Shown here piece after piece: positions 12,477 through 25,515 of a stretch of DNA of 64,000 nucleotides (within the stretch, counting starts at the first letter, position 1; the number at the start of each line of letters is the position of its first letter). The stretch comes from Symbiodinium kawagutii. Taxonomy: Eukaryota > Sar > Dinophyceae > Suessiales > Symbiodiniaceae. Where the stretch lies: positions 638,397 through 702,396 of the forward strand of contig VSDK01006555.1 of assembly GCA_009767595.1 (NCBI GenBank), in the 5' to 3' direction. The notes beneath the pieces are model-generated. The model was not told the origin of the DNA, made no database searches, and was given only the letters and a program-made list of their open reading frames with translations. The position numbers and the translations under genes are program-made.

Positions 12477-15400
12477 CCCCCCAGGGAGTGGATCAAAGTA
12501 GGAAAGGGCTTGGAGAACTGGCTAAATTTGCCTGGAATTCATTTAGCTAAAGCTAGAAATTCGCCAAAATTGAAATAAACGCATCTATTTTTCATTTAAG
12601 ACTTTATTTTTCCTTTTTGGCCGCTTTGTTTTCGCGCTGCTGACATTTGCTGTGCTTGGCTCAGGCCGTAGCGGAGTTCTTTCCGGAAATGCCACCAGAA
12701 GTCTGGGCGAGGCTCTTGTAGAGTCGCTAAGGGTTTTGCAGACATTGAAAGTTCTTCAAGTTCTCCATTTGCTTTGATCTTCATGAATCTTTAAGATTTT
12801 ATGACACAAATTGCGAAGAAATGAGAAGGAAGCACAATGAAACCGCGAAACCAGTCGAACTTTCTTTTGGATTCCGTCACTTTGTCGTTGCTTCCCGTTG
12901 CAGGCACTGAAACAAGCTTGGCAGGAATGATGGAGTAAGCATTTGTATGTGTCTTATTTTTGCACTGGGTGATGGGACACGAAGCCTCAAGCAGAGCTAG
13001 GAGAAGGAAGGGTGCATGTATGTGAATGTATTTGAATGTATATACTGCATATATAGATATACTGTATATACTAAATATATATATATATATATAGATCATA
13101 TTGTCCATCTCCGGTTTCTCTTGCTTTGGGCGCTTCCTCCCTTCATCCAATGCAAGGCATACAAGGTCTCACCGCGAGTTGCTGCCAGATATTTGTGGCC
13201 GGAGTTGCTACATCTCCAGCGTCAGCAAAGCTGATATGTTTGGCAAGCACTTGTGTTTTAAATCTGGGCATCTTGATTCATCTTGCTTGTATCACAACAT
13301 CTCCATTTTCCTCACAGTCTGCCGTGTTGGCAAGAAACCTGTAAAGCAGTGCCCAGAGTCAGAGGTTTTACCGTAGAAGCGCCGAATGGTAGTTCTTTTG
13401 CTCCGTTGAAGGACGCCACTCAAAGGTCAAACGCAAGCGGAGTTTGCCTTTCCTTCTGAGTGAGCAAGAGTCGTTGTGAGTCGACTTGTCGACCAAAAGG
13501 AACGACACAGCACCTGCTCTGCCTGCTCTGCCTGCTCTGCCTGCTCTGCGCTTGTGGAATTAAGTTGAAGCTGCTCTGCAAAGTCCTCAGTGTGGTAAGA
13601 AAAGCGCAGGTGCAGAACAACAACAAGCTAAAACCGTTGGGGTCTCAGAAGACATGAGGCTTCGGCTGACTCAGATAAGTTCTTCTTAGTCTACCTTAGC
13701 CAAGCCTTAGCTATGTCATATGTCTCTTAGTCTAAGCTTTAGCTATCTCATAGATCTTGGCTACCTTGGAGTTGAGCAGCCAATTCTTGAAGCAGCGAGG
13801 TCGCTACTACCTCTGTGGGCAGCTTTGGACTTGCAGCAGGACCTTCTGCAATCTGTGCTGCCTTACAGTCCTTTGGGCCTTTCAAGAAATTGTTTTGCCC
13901 GGAAAACCTCGTCGCTCAATAGCAAGCTTCGTGGAAGCCAGTGTGGGTAGAGGGCGTCCGGGTCACGCGAATCTGTGAATTAGGACGATACATGATAAGA
14001 CTCTGGCTTAAGGACCTGCAATTCGTGTTACCTGACAGGTGTTTCATGGCGTTTTCTTCTGCATCCATGTGTTGCTTGCTGATTGCTATGACGGCATCAA
14101 GTCTAACATTTTGTAGTTCTCATGAAGTTCTCATGGGATTTGATGCAATTATTTACACATGTTTTGGAATATTTTGGATTGGTAGAACATTCCTTCCGGC
14201 CTTGGTGCATATTGATTCCTTGTTTCCAACTGGCAAGCCAACACAGCGAGTTATCTTTCTGGTAATGATGATGTCTACTATAATTAGCTCGAATTCTACT
14301 GGAACTGAATGCAGTCTGTGAATGCAGTCTGTGCACTTATATTTGTTTCTGATTTCTAATGAGCCTTACGCTTTCTGGGACTTTCCACAAGATTGAATGC
14401 ATGTGTATACACTGTTTCAGGTGACTGACTAGTTTTGAAGCAAGAGACAGTTATACATAACTTCGCGTCAGCTCCCACCAACAATCAGCTTAGTCAAATC
14501 ATTTGCAAAGGGTGATGCTGTTTGTTTCTTTATTGTTTAGATGGAAGTACCTATGAACCAAAACGTTTGACAACTTGTCACAAGCCCTCAAGATTTCCCT
14601 TAAGCTTAAGATGGAAGCTTTGGCTGAAGATTTTTGGAAGCCTTTGCCAAGCCTGCAGAGAGGGAATCACACCGTGGCAGGCCTTCGAGGAGTCCCTTCA
14701 ACTCTCTTGGAAAGGTCTTCCATCTGTGCAGGTGACAAGTTCTGTGGCCGCTGTCACCAGATCTATCAGTCCTTAATGAATTTTTCAAGTTTTCGATACA
14801 ACAAATAGAAATGCATAGAATAGTTTGCCGCGGTTTCCTCAGATATCTTCAAGTAGTCTTCAAGTCCTCATTTCACCATTTGATGAAGTTGCGAAGTTGC
14901 TTTCTTCAAGTCCTGATGTGTCGAGGCTACACGCTACACTTTGGACTGCAGACTTCCAGGCTTCACGTTCACAGTCTCACGGCTTCTCATCACCCTTTGA
15001 TGTCTACTGTTGAAGCATGCAAAGGAAAACACAGATCTAGAAAGGGGCTGGAAAAATGGAGTCTGCCGATACAAGGACTCCTTTTCTGTTTGGAGACCTT
15101 CGGAGTATCTTTTGGTGTCACATACATCAGTGTTCCTCTCTTCAGGCCTCAATTCGGCAAAGTCCTTTTTCAGATTAGACCTCTAACATCATGTACTCAT
15201 ACATTGTCTTCTAAATTTCCCCACGCACTTCTTAGATCCCTGTGGATTCTTCAAGTCCGTATGGATCACTGCGGAACCATCCGGACACCTTTACGACCCA
15301 ATTTATTGGCCAAATCAGTTCGCATGCATGCAATGCGGTCCTTTTGGCTGCCTCATGGCTTCATGCTGCTTTTATGGTGTGTTTGTGTGATTGCCTTTGC

Positions 15401-16263
15401 TGACGCGTTGAAGGCAAACACACCACCTTGTTTTTTTCTTTCGAGGAATCAAGTCACATTATCAGTCGTTGCGAGCCTCCTTCGATGGATGTTGGATGCT
15501 GGACATGGTTTTCTTCCCTTCCTAGTAAAGCCTCTGTCTCAGCAATACCCTTTTGAATACTTTTGAATGTAGACTTCCCCCAAACAACATGGTCTTTATC
15601 ATTCAATTTCCTGTTTTGTCTTGAATCGTTTTTTACAGAGCCACTGAGCTCTTTGTGAGATGATGATTTCTTCAGTTCCATTGGGCACCAGCCCTATATA
15701 GCACCTGCCGAACTCATGCTCGGTCTAGAGAGGAGTTCTTGTTTTTTGATCCATAGCTGAGCTTGTGCTGTAGAAGCCAACAAAGGCGCTTGTTGAGCTG
15801 AGCTTGAACTATATTGTATTAATTTATTGATTCATGGCTTTTGTCCGTTTCCGTGTGAATTGCTTGAGCTGAACCCTAGCATGTTTTAAAGCTAAGAAAC
15901 TGCTCATTTTCGCCAATCTTCAGGGTATGTTGTACTTACGTGCAGCCCATGGTAAGTCTATATTACCACGATCATTATTGTAATGTTTTTTTTTTACTAC
16001 TATTATTCTTCTTATTAACATATACTGTATTAGTGTAAAGCAAAAATTGAGACACCTGGAGGTTGGACTTGTGACCCTTATTGAGCCCATGTTGTGCCTG
16101 GACGGTATTTGGTCTGTTTTGGGCCATCGTGCCATACGTTTGATGGGGCTGTAGGCTAGATAGGAGCTGGTACTTTGGGGTTGAAAACTTGCAAAATGAG
16201 GGTCTTCCAATTCACCATTTTTTCGACGTGCGTACACTTGCATCAATAGCTTGCTGAACACTG

Positions 16264-16352
16264 TACAACAGCTATCACAACAGCTATCACAACAGCTATC
16301 ACAACAGCTATCACAACAGCTCTCACAACAGCTCTCACAACAGCTATCAACA
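16264..16352 (+). repeat. 12-bp tandem repeat (ACAACAGCTATC)n
   Basis: About seven copies of ACAACAGCTATC, with ATC changed to CTC in two of them. The tract is Q/L/S-coding in one frame but no gene is evident. Confidence 0.9.
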
Positions 16353-17591
16353 GCTCGGATCAGGTGGAGGGATTGCTGCCGTTGACATCGGACTTGGAAA
16401 GGCCCCTGTGCCGTGGAAGATCCCTTTCAAACAGAGTGCGGTACACGGAAGATCCGAGACATTCACAGACCATCTTCACTGAAAGACATAGAAAGACCCT
16501 GGTAGGATTCAAATGGGTTCAAGGCTTCAGAGAAGCAATGAACCCTTGTAATCAGGCACAGATACTTACAGGTTGGCTTATGAGAATTGGCCAATGTTCA
16601 AATGTTCAAATCTGTTGCAGAAGCACATGGTGTGGTGCTGTGCCGAAGCTAGTGATTCACGATGTCGATTGCGCCAGACCAACGCATTGCTTGGTGGCCT
16701 TCCAAGTGGTGCAAGTCTACATGTCCGGGCTTCGCCACCCAGTTATTCAATCGTGGTATGGGCTAAGCTAAGCCAGTGATTCAATCATTCGAAGCAGCGT
16801 CTTCTTGGAAGGGACCAAAGGGACCGAAGGGTCCTTCCCTTAGCAATTTCCTGGGGTTGCTATTGCATGCTATTGCCATGTGTTCGCAAGTTTTCTTCTT
16901 TCTTCTTCCCTGCCTGGCATGCGTATGTTTGCAGCCTCCGGTGGAACTTTCATATTTTCCAAATCTATCGCAGGTCTTCAACTACTTACTGGATCTTACT
17001 ACTATCTTACTTACTACTATCTTACCACTATATTTACTACTATATATCTGTGTGTGTATATATATATATATTTATTTACTTCTATATTTACCTCAATGTC
17101 CTTCCAAGATGTCTCAAAACAACTGCACCGTTGGCCCAGCTGGACTTCACTGGAGTCTTCACGACTTAGTCAGAGCTCACAACTCAACGGCACAGACCTG
17201 GAAACCTTTCGGGGACTTGGCCCTGCAACAGAGGCATTGCGGCATTTGCACTCGAGCTTGGTCAAAAGAGAAACTTGATCTGGAAATTCCTCTCCAAAGC
17301 AGAAAGAAGATGAAACAAGTTGAAAAAAGAAAACAAGAATCAGAAAAATCAAGAAAATGCAAAAAAGACACAGAGGAATGAGTTTTTTTCAGAAGGTACT
17401 CCTAGAGAGCAAGTTGGAGCTCTATTAGCCTTCATTTTCTTTGTATTTCTTATCAAACCATTGTTAATCTTGACAATGCCCTCTGGTGCTCCAAGCCAAC
17501 CGAAAGAAATCATCAAAGAAGATGAAGGACAGAAAACATCGGAGTTGGAGCTTTTGGAAAGGCAGTGGAATCAAGGGGATGTGTGTTTTTC

Positions 17592-17965
17592 CTGCGCATT
17601 GTCACTTGAAGATGACCTCTGGTGGCATGATGCGTGCACCCTAATGGCTGTGCACTTTACACACTCCCCCGCTCTGCTACCCATTGAGCAGAGTGCCTGA
17701 GTGCCTTGAAACATGCACAGCACTACAGCACTGGGCCGTTTGGCATGAGCCACCGCACTGACTGCTAGGCACCCAGTTCCACCAAGCATGCCGCCCCTGT
17801 CACACCTCATTTGTGTCGCCTGTGAGCCTGCCACATGCCTCCAAATTGGCCTAGCGTTGGGCTCATAACCTGTGTTTTTCTGCCCATGCCGCTGAGCATA
17901 GTCACTTGAAGACAACCTCTGGTGGCATGATGCGCGCACCCTAAGTCCTGTGCACACTTACACAG
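17592..17965 (+). repeat. Spaced direct duplication of about 75 bp
   Basis: The segments at about 17592-17668 and 17885-17962 share the sequence GTCACTTGAAGA, the block CCTCTGGTGGCATGATGCG and GCACCCTAA, in the same order with few mismatches, separated by about 215 bp of unrelated sequence. This is either a dispersed repeat pair or an old local duplication. Confidence 0.7.
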
Positions 17966-18002
17966 AACGAATAGTTTAACGATGTTTCACTTATGGAATC
18001 AA

Positions 18003-18085
18003 GAGTTCAATGAATGGAATGAAGAGTTTAATGGATGGAATGAAGAGTTCCATAAATGAAATGAAGAGTTTCATGAAGAATTTGT
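18003..18085 (+). repeat. Imperfect about 20-bp repeat around AATGAAGAGTTT
   Basis: Four to five imperfect copies of (ATGGAATGAAGAGTT) with spacing near 18-21 bp. Confidence 0.75.
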
Positions 18086-18681
18086 TGAGTTTCTTGGGGA
18101 TGTGTTTCTATGTTTGGAGAGGTGCGGTGCTCCCCTTGCGAGTCTCCGTGCTCAGGTCAAAGCCAGCGTGTACTCGCCTCTGGCTCCTGATGGACTGAAG
18201 TCCCTTAGCGAGAAATCGAGGACATGACAAGACATGATGCCAAGCCAGAAAAAAATACAAGTGACTTGGATTCATATCAGAAAACTATAGAAAGCTATAG
18301 AACGCTACAAAGCAGCAGGCGAAATGTTTTCACCCTTTGGTGCTGTGAGAGTGCATTCATCATGGCTCAAAGCTACCCCAACTCTGATCGGTTCCCGGCT
18401 AGATAATCACTGATCATTGTTGTGGCTCATGCTCTATTCTTGAGTCATACAGTGGTCCATCCCGGAATGACACTTGGAGTGTTTTTTTCATGCTTTTCCT
18501 GCTTCCTTTGCTTCCAGTTTGCAAAGGGGCATGTTTTATTCTAAAGTCCCAGGGTCTACTGTACTTCAGCACCGATGTTCAAGGCTTTTAACACATAATA
18601 TATATAAATATATGTCAGACATATATATATATATGTTGTGCCTCGTATCAATTTGTATCATTGTGTGAGGTTTGAAGGTGC

Positions 18682-19349
18682 ATGGGCAGAGATGCAGTGC
18701 CTCAGTGGGGGCAAGGTGCAAAAGGCGCGGAAGAGACGGCGGGAACGGAGCTGAAGGGACAGCTTTCAAAGTGCGCAGGTGAGTGGCAGACCTTCCACGC
18801 ATGCAACGTGTGACAAATTCAAGGCTTGGAAGTTGCCAGAAGTTCCACAAGTTATTCAACAATCGATATGAGCTCTTTTGATGTGGTGTCATCAGGAGTC
18901 CCGGAGCGGACATCACTTTCCAGTCCATGAAGGGAACCCAAGGGGACCAATCTGAAATGCTTTGCTACGTTTCTCAGCGGCCCTTCCATTGGAGAAAACT
19001 TTTCTTGCTGAGATCAGTTTGATGGGAACTTGCACTATCAGCAACTCTTGATGTTGCTCTGTGTGCAGGCAATGAAGGATGGAAGTTCTGCTCAGGAGGA
19101 CATCAAACAAGGGAAAGACACAAACAAAAATCTCCTTTCATCAGACTCAAACAAGCATCAAAGGACCAGGCTCGTCCGCTTTTCCATAACATTCATGCTT
19201 TTTTTGAGAGATGGACTGGAATTCGCCATCATACTGGTAGTCTTGGATGATGCCATTCCTGCATCGGAGGAGATTTGCCGTCGATGTGGATATCCCAATT
19301 CTGAGCATGAGGCGTGCAATCGCGATCAGAACCAATCGTTCATCGCAGC
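18682..19349 (+). CDS. Candidate multi-exon gene, function unknown
   Basis: Candidate exons 18682-18778 (opens with ATG, closes at a perfect GTGAGT donor), 18978-19016, 19069-about 19110 and 19270-19349. Phases match across the first three (1, 1, 1). The last segment contains CRRCGYPNSEHEAC, which resembles a CxxC zinc-binding arrangement. Alternative frames are also open in the first exon. I do not recognise the protein. Tentative. Confidence 0.3.
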
Positions 19350-20247
19350 GTGTTCCAAAATGATCGATATTGAATCAATATGTATATATATATAGTTATA
19401 TATATATATATTTTGTGTCAGTACAGTTTCAATTTAGCTTCCATATAGATATAGTTCCCAAATAGTTTGGACCTCCAGATGCTGGCAATGACAGGTCCCA
19501 GCTGAAGAAGAAGCGAGGCCACAGTTCAAGCAAGTTTAAGACACCTCGATCAGAAGTGGAGATGCGGATAGAGATGGATAGAGGGTTATGCAATGTTATG
19601 CGTTTCGTTTGAAAGATGTTAGGCCCTTCGTTTATGGTCCTGTGGTGTCTTTATGGGCCTATTGGAACCATGTTCGGCCAATGTTTGGCCCCCTTTGGGC
19701 GTTGCCATTCTCGTGTCATGTTGAGCGCAATTGGGACACATCGCGGTTCCTGAGTGTCCTCGATTTAGCGACGCTGTTCTGCAGCCCTCATGTTAGACCA
19801 ATTTTGTCTATTCCCGCGACCGCTCCATTGCGGCACACATGTTGCCGATTATGGGACTCTCCACAGAGTTCTCCACCCTCGAAACACGTGCAACACCTCT
19901 CTGAAAATCCAGGATGTTCAACCATAATTATTGTATATAACTGAAACAGGTTATTTAGCTTAATTGAAGCTGCTTTCATATCCATAAGTCCACTCTCCTA
20001 GACATAGACTTTTGGCTGGTGCGATTTTCTAAGTTGCAGAACCTCCGCAGCTGAAACTGCTTCGTACTTGAAGCTCCTGGTGCCAGCGGCTCCACGATTG
20101 CTCTTTGACACTGAGTTTAGTTGCGGTCGGAATGGTGTTTCGGTATACTGTACATATTGTGTATGTTCCATTGAAGAACAAGCCATTCTGGCCAAGCAGA
20201 TTGAAATACAACTAAAATAGACTAAATCACCCAAATTATCGAAGGAA
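19350..20247. other. No gene seen
   Basis: TA-rich tract at 19380-19415, otherwise unremarkable single-copy-looking sequence with no exon that I can support. Confidence 0.5.
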
Positions 20248-20511
20248 GTTTAGAAGTCTAACTTCCGACAATATGGACAACTCAGCTAGGGCAGATCGTG
20301 AGCAGATGTGTGAAAGAAGAGATGTGTGAAAGATGAGATGTGCGAAAGAGGAGATGTGCGAAAGATGAGAATGCGAGCGTGCCAAAATGTTAGGAAAGTC
20401 GCGAAATGCTGTGTGTTTGCAAGGTTTTGTGCACCATGAAGGTCCAGAAGGGTACCTCGCTAAAGCGCCGGGTGCGGAGCACTGTGGCGGAAGGTGTGTG
20501 CTAAAATCGCT

Positions 20512-20880
20512 AAAAAACCTAGGCGCGAAGCACATTTGCAAGTCAAAATCGTAAAAACATGTCACGTTCGGAGGACTTTTGGAAGTTGCAACTCGCAAAA
20601 TCGTTAAAAAACCTAGGCGCGAAGCACATTTGGAAGTCAAAATCGTAAAAACACTACAGTGTCGGAGCACTTTTGGGCGATGCAACTTGCAAAATCGTTA
20701 AAAAACCTCGGCGCGAAGCACATTTGGAAGTCAAAATCGTAAAAACACCTCAGCTCCGGAGCACTTTTGGGAGATGCAACTTGCAAAATCGTTAAAAAAC
20801 CTAGGCGCGAAGCACATTTGGAAGTCAAAATCGTAAAAACACTACATGCTCGGAGCACTTTTGATGACTCATCATTCTCA
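20512..20880 (+). repeat. 94-bp tandem satellite, 4 copies
   Basis: The string CCTAGGCGCGAAGCACATTT (CCTCGG in copy 3) recurs at 20518, 20612, 20706 and 20800, an exact 94-bp period. Each unit holds the core GCGCGAAGCACATTTG(G/C)AAG then TCAAAATCGTAAAAAC and a second block CGGAGCACTTTTGG. Confidence 0.97.
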
Positions 20881-20885
20881 AAACT

Positions 20886-21012
20886 GGCACGCCGCCTGCG
20901 CGCGAAGCAAATTTTTGCGGCCAAAATGTGCACAACGCTTGCGCGCCAAGCATATTTGCAGGTCAAAATGGCACGCCGCCTGCGCGCGAAGCACATTCTC
21001 ACGTCCGAAGTC
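20886..21012 (+). repeat. 41-42 bp satellite sharing the same core, 3 copies
   Basis: Three shorter units built around (C/T)GCGCGC(G/C)AAGCA followed by AAAAT or similar. They share the GCGCGAAGCA core with the adjacent 94-bp unit, so the two satellites look related by loss of the second block. Confidence 0.8.
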
Positions 21013-21048
21013 GGAAAAACTCGTGGTTTTTAACAAGTTTTTAACAAG

Positions 21049-21715
21049 ATAGATAGACAGATGGATGGATAAATCAGCAGATAGATAGATAAACAGATAG
21101 ACAGATAGATAGATAGACGAAAGATGGCTAGATAGATAGATGGCTAGACAAAGAGGTAGCCAGATAGATGGACAAGCAGATAGTCAGATCCATGGGTGGC
21201 TAGATGCATAGTCAGAGACATAGATGCATCGATGGATGAATAGATGGATAGATAGATGGATGGATAGATAGATAGATAGAATGGCTAGAATAGTTAGATG
21301 GAATAGACAGGCAATTGGATAGCCAGATTCAGATGGCTAGATGGGTCGATGGATAGACAAATAGGTAGACGAAACGAAAGTCAGATAGAAAAGTAGATAG
21401 ATAGTCAGGTAGATAGACAGAAAGATGGACAGATGGACACATAGATGATCAGACAAATAATTCGGTAGATAGATAGACAGATAGATAGATAGGCAGATAG
21501 ATAAATAGATAGATGGACAGGTAGATAGATAGATACATAGACAGAAAGATGACGAGATAGATAGTGAGGTAGATAGAAAGACAAGTACATAGGCAGATAG
21601 ATAAACGAATAGATCATCAGATAGATAGATAGATAGACAGTCAGACAGTCAGACAGACAGAAAGAAAACTGATCCACTGATAGAAAGATAGCTAGACAGA
21701 TAGGCTGCCAGTCAA
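21049..21715 (+). repeat. GATA microsatellite array of copy B
   Basis: Degenerate GATA/GACA/GATG array. Occasional unit-length variation suggests it is old. Confidence 0.95.
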
Positions 21716-22014
21716 GTGGCCAGATCGATGGGCACATTGTCGCAACCACAACTGCACACTCCTATAGTGCTCCTATCTTGGAAACTTCCGCCACCGCCTT
21801 GTGCGGTACTACTTGTATCCAAATATACCAAATTTGCAATAGTTTCAAAGCAACTGCCAAAATTGTAAAGGGGCCGCTCAGTGCACTGACTCAGTGTGAG
21901 CACATGGCTTGATGCTTTGATCCAACTCTCAATTGTGATGATGATAGTCATTGACCCCACCTATTTGTTTTTGTTTCATTTTATTTGATTGTTTGTTGTT
22001 TTCATCTCTTCGTC

Positions 22015-22125
22015 TCTCTCTCTCTCTCTCTTTCTTTTTTCTCTTTCTCTATTTTGTCATTACAGTACCTCTCTTTTCCCTTTTCTTTTCTCTCTCTCTC
22101 TCTCACTCTCTTTCTGTCTTTGGGC
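22015..22125 (+). repeat. Polypyrimidine CT microsatellite
   Basis: Several (CT)n and CTTT runs; probably intronic relative to the gene that follows. Confidence 0.9.
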
Positions 22126-22487
22126 CAATTTACACTTTTCACCACTACGATTTCGTGCCCCATGTTTGCTGAATTTGCGTGCAGGCTTGTGGACCTTCAA
22201 CCAAGTGCCATGATCACAGCTTGGAGGAGTCAAGGGTGCCATGTGCCATGTACCGGAGTCTGACCAAGGCGAATCTGCAAAAGTATCAGGCACAATACTC
22301 AGCTGCTGTATTTACCGAGTTTACTGTTTCCTGAATGTATTCCTGTATTCACTGTATTTTCGTTTGGCGCGCCCATTCCTCTCAGCATGGTCGCTCCTAA
22401 AGTGAGGACAGCCCAGTCGTGGAAAGATGCAAAACATAACTAAGCTGCCAGGGAGCTCCCTCCTATAGCTATGTAGTGCTCCTACAG

Positions 22488-25249
22488 ATAGCATCAGAAT
22501 GCAGAGACTTCTGTCTGGAGGTGGTTGTGGCAACGGTCTACGTCCGCAAAGAAGCAGCGACAGCATCAGTTCCCGTGACGTGGCAATTTTGAGGGTGTTC
22601 ATACTGGAAACTCGCGAAGTTCGGTTAAATGAAAGGCCACACACCTTGGTTGTTCCAGTTTCTTGCGAGTTGCAGACCAGGCATGAGCAGACATCCTTGC
22701 ACTTTTGGCTCACAGCATGGATCGGACAGCAGTGTTTCCACAAAACAAGTCAGAAGGGAGTACCAAGCACATGTGGGAGCATTCACACTCATGGTTTGTA
22801 TCAAGGCTATCACTTTCAGGCCCAGTTCGTGCAAGTTTGTGCCGAGAGATTGTGCCTTTCAGAAATGGCAGAGGAGGAGGATGCAAGGCGCATCTCTGTC
22901 ATATGTCCAAAAAGATCTAAAAAGTACAATCGGCTGCCTGATAGGACGCTTCCTAAGTTTTTGGCAGTTGCGGGGGGTAAGGGGCCAAAACAGCATCCTT
23001 TTTTCCTAGGGACAGATTCTTGTCGGTGGGGGACTAATTATATCTAATAAGTTAGTTTCTTTTTTGGACTTCGGTGGGCCTAGAATTTTGAGACGTTCAC
23101 CATTGCAAGCAGATGGTTTGTGCAGTTGAGGGACTCGTGGGAGGAAAATCAATATTGAAACTATTGGTAAAATCGTTCTCGAAGCTTTGGCTCCGGGTTT
23201 TTGCTGGTCATTGTTTCTGGCAAATCTTTGAGACCCAAAAGTTGCCCTCGGGGACGATTCGCATTTCTTAAAAAAACCCTCGAAACAAAAGATACAAATG
23301 TTCTTGGTGTTACTTGGTGTTACTTGGCATTGGTGTACAGGTTCTTGCAAATCTTCGGGCATGATTAGTTCCTGAAACCAATTCAGTCGATGCAGGTTAG
23401 TATAGATATGCTGAGATCGATTTGGGTTACCCTTGCAGCTGAAGCGCCCAGAATCAGAAAGCTACCAAGCGATCCAATGTTTTGTCAATGTTGAGTCCCC
23501 GCTACATGCTTTCTGTGTTTCTGTTTCTGATGCTATGCTTCCCATGTTCTTTAGCTGTCACCTTCATTCTCTAGTTTTCTCACCAACTGCAGCCTGTGTT
23601 CATTCTCTTCTGAGGCCCCTGTGCTTGCCATGTTTTTCTCTTTTCTCTGCGTTGCATTTACAACATCATAAGATACAGTACGTGATACCTAGTTTTCCTG
23701 CGCTCAATATTGTTTGCGTCTTCATTAGCCTTCTAGGCTTTTTTTGTTTGTACGCATCAACCTATGCCCTCTTGCAATCTGCATTCTGCAGAGAAACTGT
23801 GCAGGGATTTTTCGGAGATTGGTGCTGATATGCCCGACGAAGAAGAGGACCTCATTACATCTCATTACCCTGGAAATCAAAAGCAGCTGCAGCTTCCGAA
23901 GTGTTTCAATCTGTACGTTCCCATGACTCGCTTGAGCTGTGCAGATCGTTTTCGATAGCAAAATGAGAGCAGCTGAAGCGGCAGCCCTCACTTCCTTGAT
24001 GAGTAGCATCCTGAGTGCAGCTTTACAGGTGGAAGAGTCCAACATGCATTCAACATCGTTCAAATCATTTCAACTCTATATAGACTAACTAGTTGACTTG
24101 AATAGAATACAGTAGATTGATTTTAGTGATTCAGTTGATTCATTTGAAAATCTCATGTTTTCTCAACACCGTCGGCAGATGACAATTCCTTCTTGACCCG
24201 CTGTTCGCAGCGATGCGGAGTAGAAGCTGCCAGAGGCCCAGGTCAAATTGACGACGCCGAAATGTTTGAATCCAGTCCTAGTATGTCGTACTGGGGGTAG
24301 AGGTTAAGTCATTTAAGTCCTACTGTATCACCTTGCCAGGAGTTGTATCAGTCTGTGTGCGTGCATGGTTTTGTAATGGTTTGCCATGATCCTTGATTCA
24401 CTGATGTTTATTAGTTGATGTTTGGCACTTTTCAGGAATTAGTGTCACTACATCATGTTCAGCTTCATCTTTGGAAAATGGTCTCAGTCGCCTTGTTTAG
24501 GTGACTGGAGAGACAGTACAACTGTTCAGACATACTCACAAGTAGAAACCTTGGGGTACAAGTCTCACAGCCTCTTACATCGGTTGCTGTGGTAGCCGCT
24601 GTGCCATGGTGATTTGCATTGGACACATGCGGATAAATGAGTTGAAGCATGCCCCGCTTGCCACTGTAAGCACACTTTCGGGCGTTTTTCATCTCTCAAC
24701 CAAAGGGTGAACTGCTTCTCTGGGTCACATATTCTGCCAACAGCCGCCCTGACGCAACTCACGCACACACACACACAAACAGACACATCCACGTGTACAC
24801 ATCCTCATACGCTCCAGCCCATGCACACACACACACACTTGCAGACACTTGAATGCGCATCCTTACTTGTGCAAATCCTTCGCGATAGAAGAGAACAAGA
24901 TGCAGAGGAAAAGGAAGGAAAGCAAAGGAAGTTCCATGTTGAAAACATGAGACATACCGGTTCAAGAGCAGGAAAATGAGGAGATGCTTGAAGGAAGTCT
25001 TTTTCCACTCCTCAGTCCGAAGGTCTTATGCAGATTTGATTCTTTGTCCTTGCCGTGGAGAGACTTCCCAGTGATGGTTCCAGAAAGGACAAATTTGTTA
25101 CAATCCACTGCTTTTGGTCCCAAGTGTGAAAGTCGAGGCTTCAATTTGTTTGTACCTCTAGGAGGCAGCCAACGTAACATGGATTTGGTGCGTCTTGCTT
25201 GAGTTTTCAGACGGTTGTGATTCCACCTGCTGTTCCAGCGCGTTTGTGA
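22488..25249 (+). CDS. Multi-exon gene, function unknown, C-terminal part
   Basis: Exons: 22488-22568, 22716-22793, 22820-about 22897, 23794-23912, 23959-24028, 24845-24937, 25023-25187, 25211-25249 (stop at 25247). All junctions match in phase with AG acceptors and GT donors, and the last four exons give one unbroken frame to a stop. The protein has an acidic part (DMPDEEEDLI), an alanine-rich segment (MRAAEAAALTSLMSS), a charged helix (RDRREQDAEEKEGKQRK) and a C-terminal VVIPPAVPARL. I do not recognise a family. A further exon may lie at 22199-22250. Reading frames on the opposite strand across 24962-25420 are open by chance. Confidence is moderate because no homology supports it. Confidence 0.5.
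24748..24840 (+). repeat. CA microsatellite
   Basis: Interrupted (CA)n runs inside the intron before the exon at 24845. Confidence 0.9.
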
Positions 25250-25515
25250 TTTACCTGGATCATCAAGGCCTTGATAATTTACTTCCTTGGGCATGAGTAT
25301 GCATTTGTCTTTTTTCTTTGGGCCTTGCAAGCGCTTGTGTGTGAAATGATTTCTGGAGGGATTTGTATTCAGGATGAGCTCTTTAGCCTTTGCCATTCCC
25401 TTCAGCTGCCTGTAACACATCTGATGCAGCTTTGTTGCACGCTTCCTTGCTTGCTTACTTGCCTCATCGCTTCATTGCTCCATTGCTTGTTGGGTGGATG
25501 TGGACGACCTTGTCT

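Larger units (their letters stand above)
12477..18681. other. Gene-poor or unresolved stretch with exon-like fragments
   Basis: Exon-like fragments flanked by plausible splice sites occur near 13158-13225, 13775-13868, 14660-14735 and 17107-17290, but several frames are open in each and I could not chain them by phase. CTGCTCTGC is repeated about four times at 13515-13552. A 251-codon ORF at 14811-15566 has no recognisable feature. TA-rich microsatellite at 13070-13095 and 17050-17070. Confidence 0.4.
20248..21815 (+). repeat. Composite satellite/GATA repeat, copy B
   Basis: Most complete copy of the family. It starts GAAGTCTAACTTCCGAC, has a purine-rich head with repeated GATGTG(T/C)GAAAGA units (20295-20375), a segment GCGAAATGCTGTGT (also in copy C), GCCGGGTGCGGAGCACTGTGG, then a 94-bp satellite, a 41-42 bp satellite, a GATA array, and the tail GGAAACTTCCGCCACCGCC followed by TTGTGCGGTACTACT at 21780-21812. 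Long ORFs across it on either strand follow the repeat and are not genes. Confidence 0.85.

Noticed and set aside
14811..15566. 251-codon + strand ORF starting with ATG
   Set aside because: No domain or compositional signature, a second frame is equally coding-like, and genes here have short exons. Left unannotated.
20236..21002. ORFs on the - strand over the 94-bp satellite (with repeated FARRRRA-type peptides)
   Set aside because: 94 is not a multiple of 3 and the peptides follow the DNA repeat; no start, splice or domain evidence.
24962..25420. 152-codon - strand ORF
   Set aside because: Antisense to exons 25023-25187 and 25211-25249, which chain in phase with four upstream exons and end in a stop.
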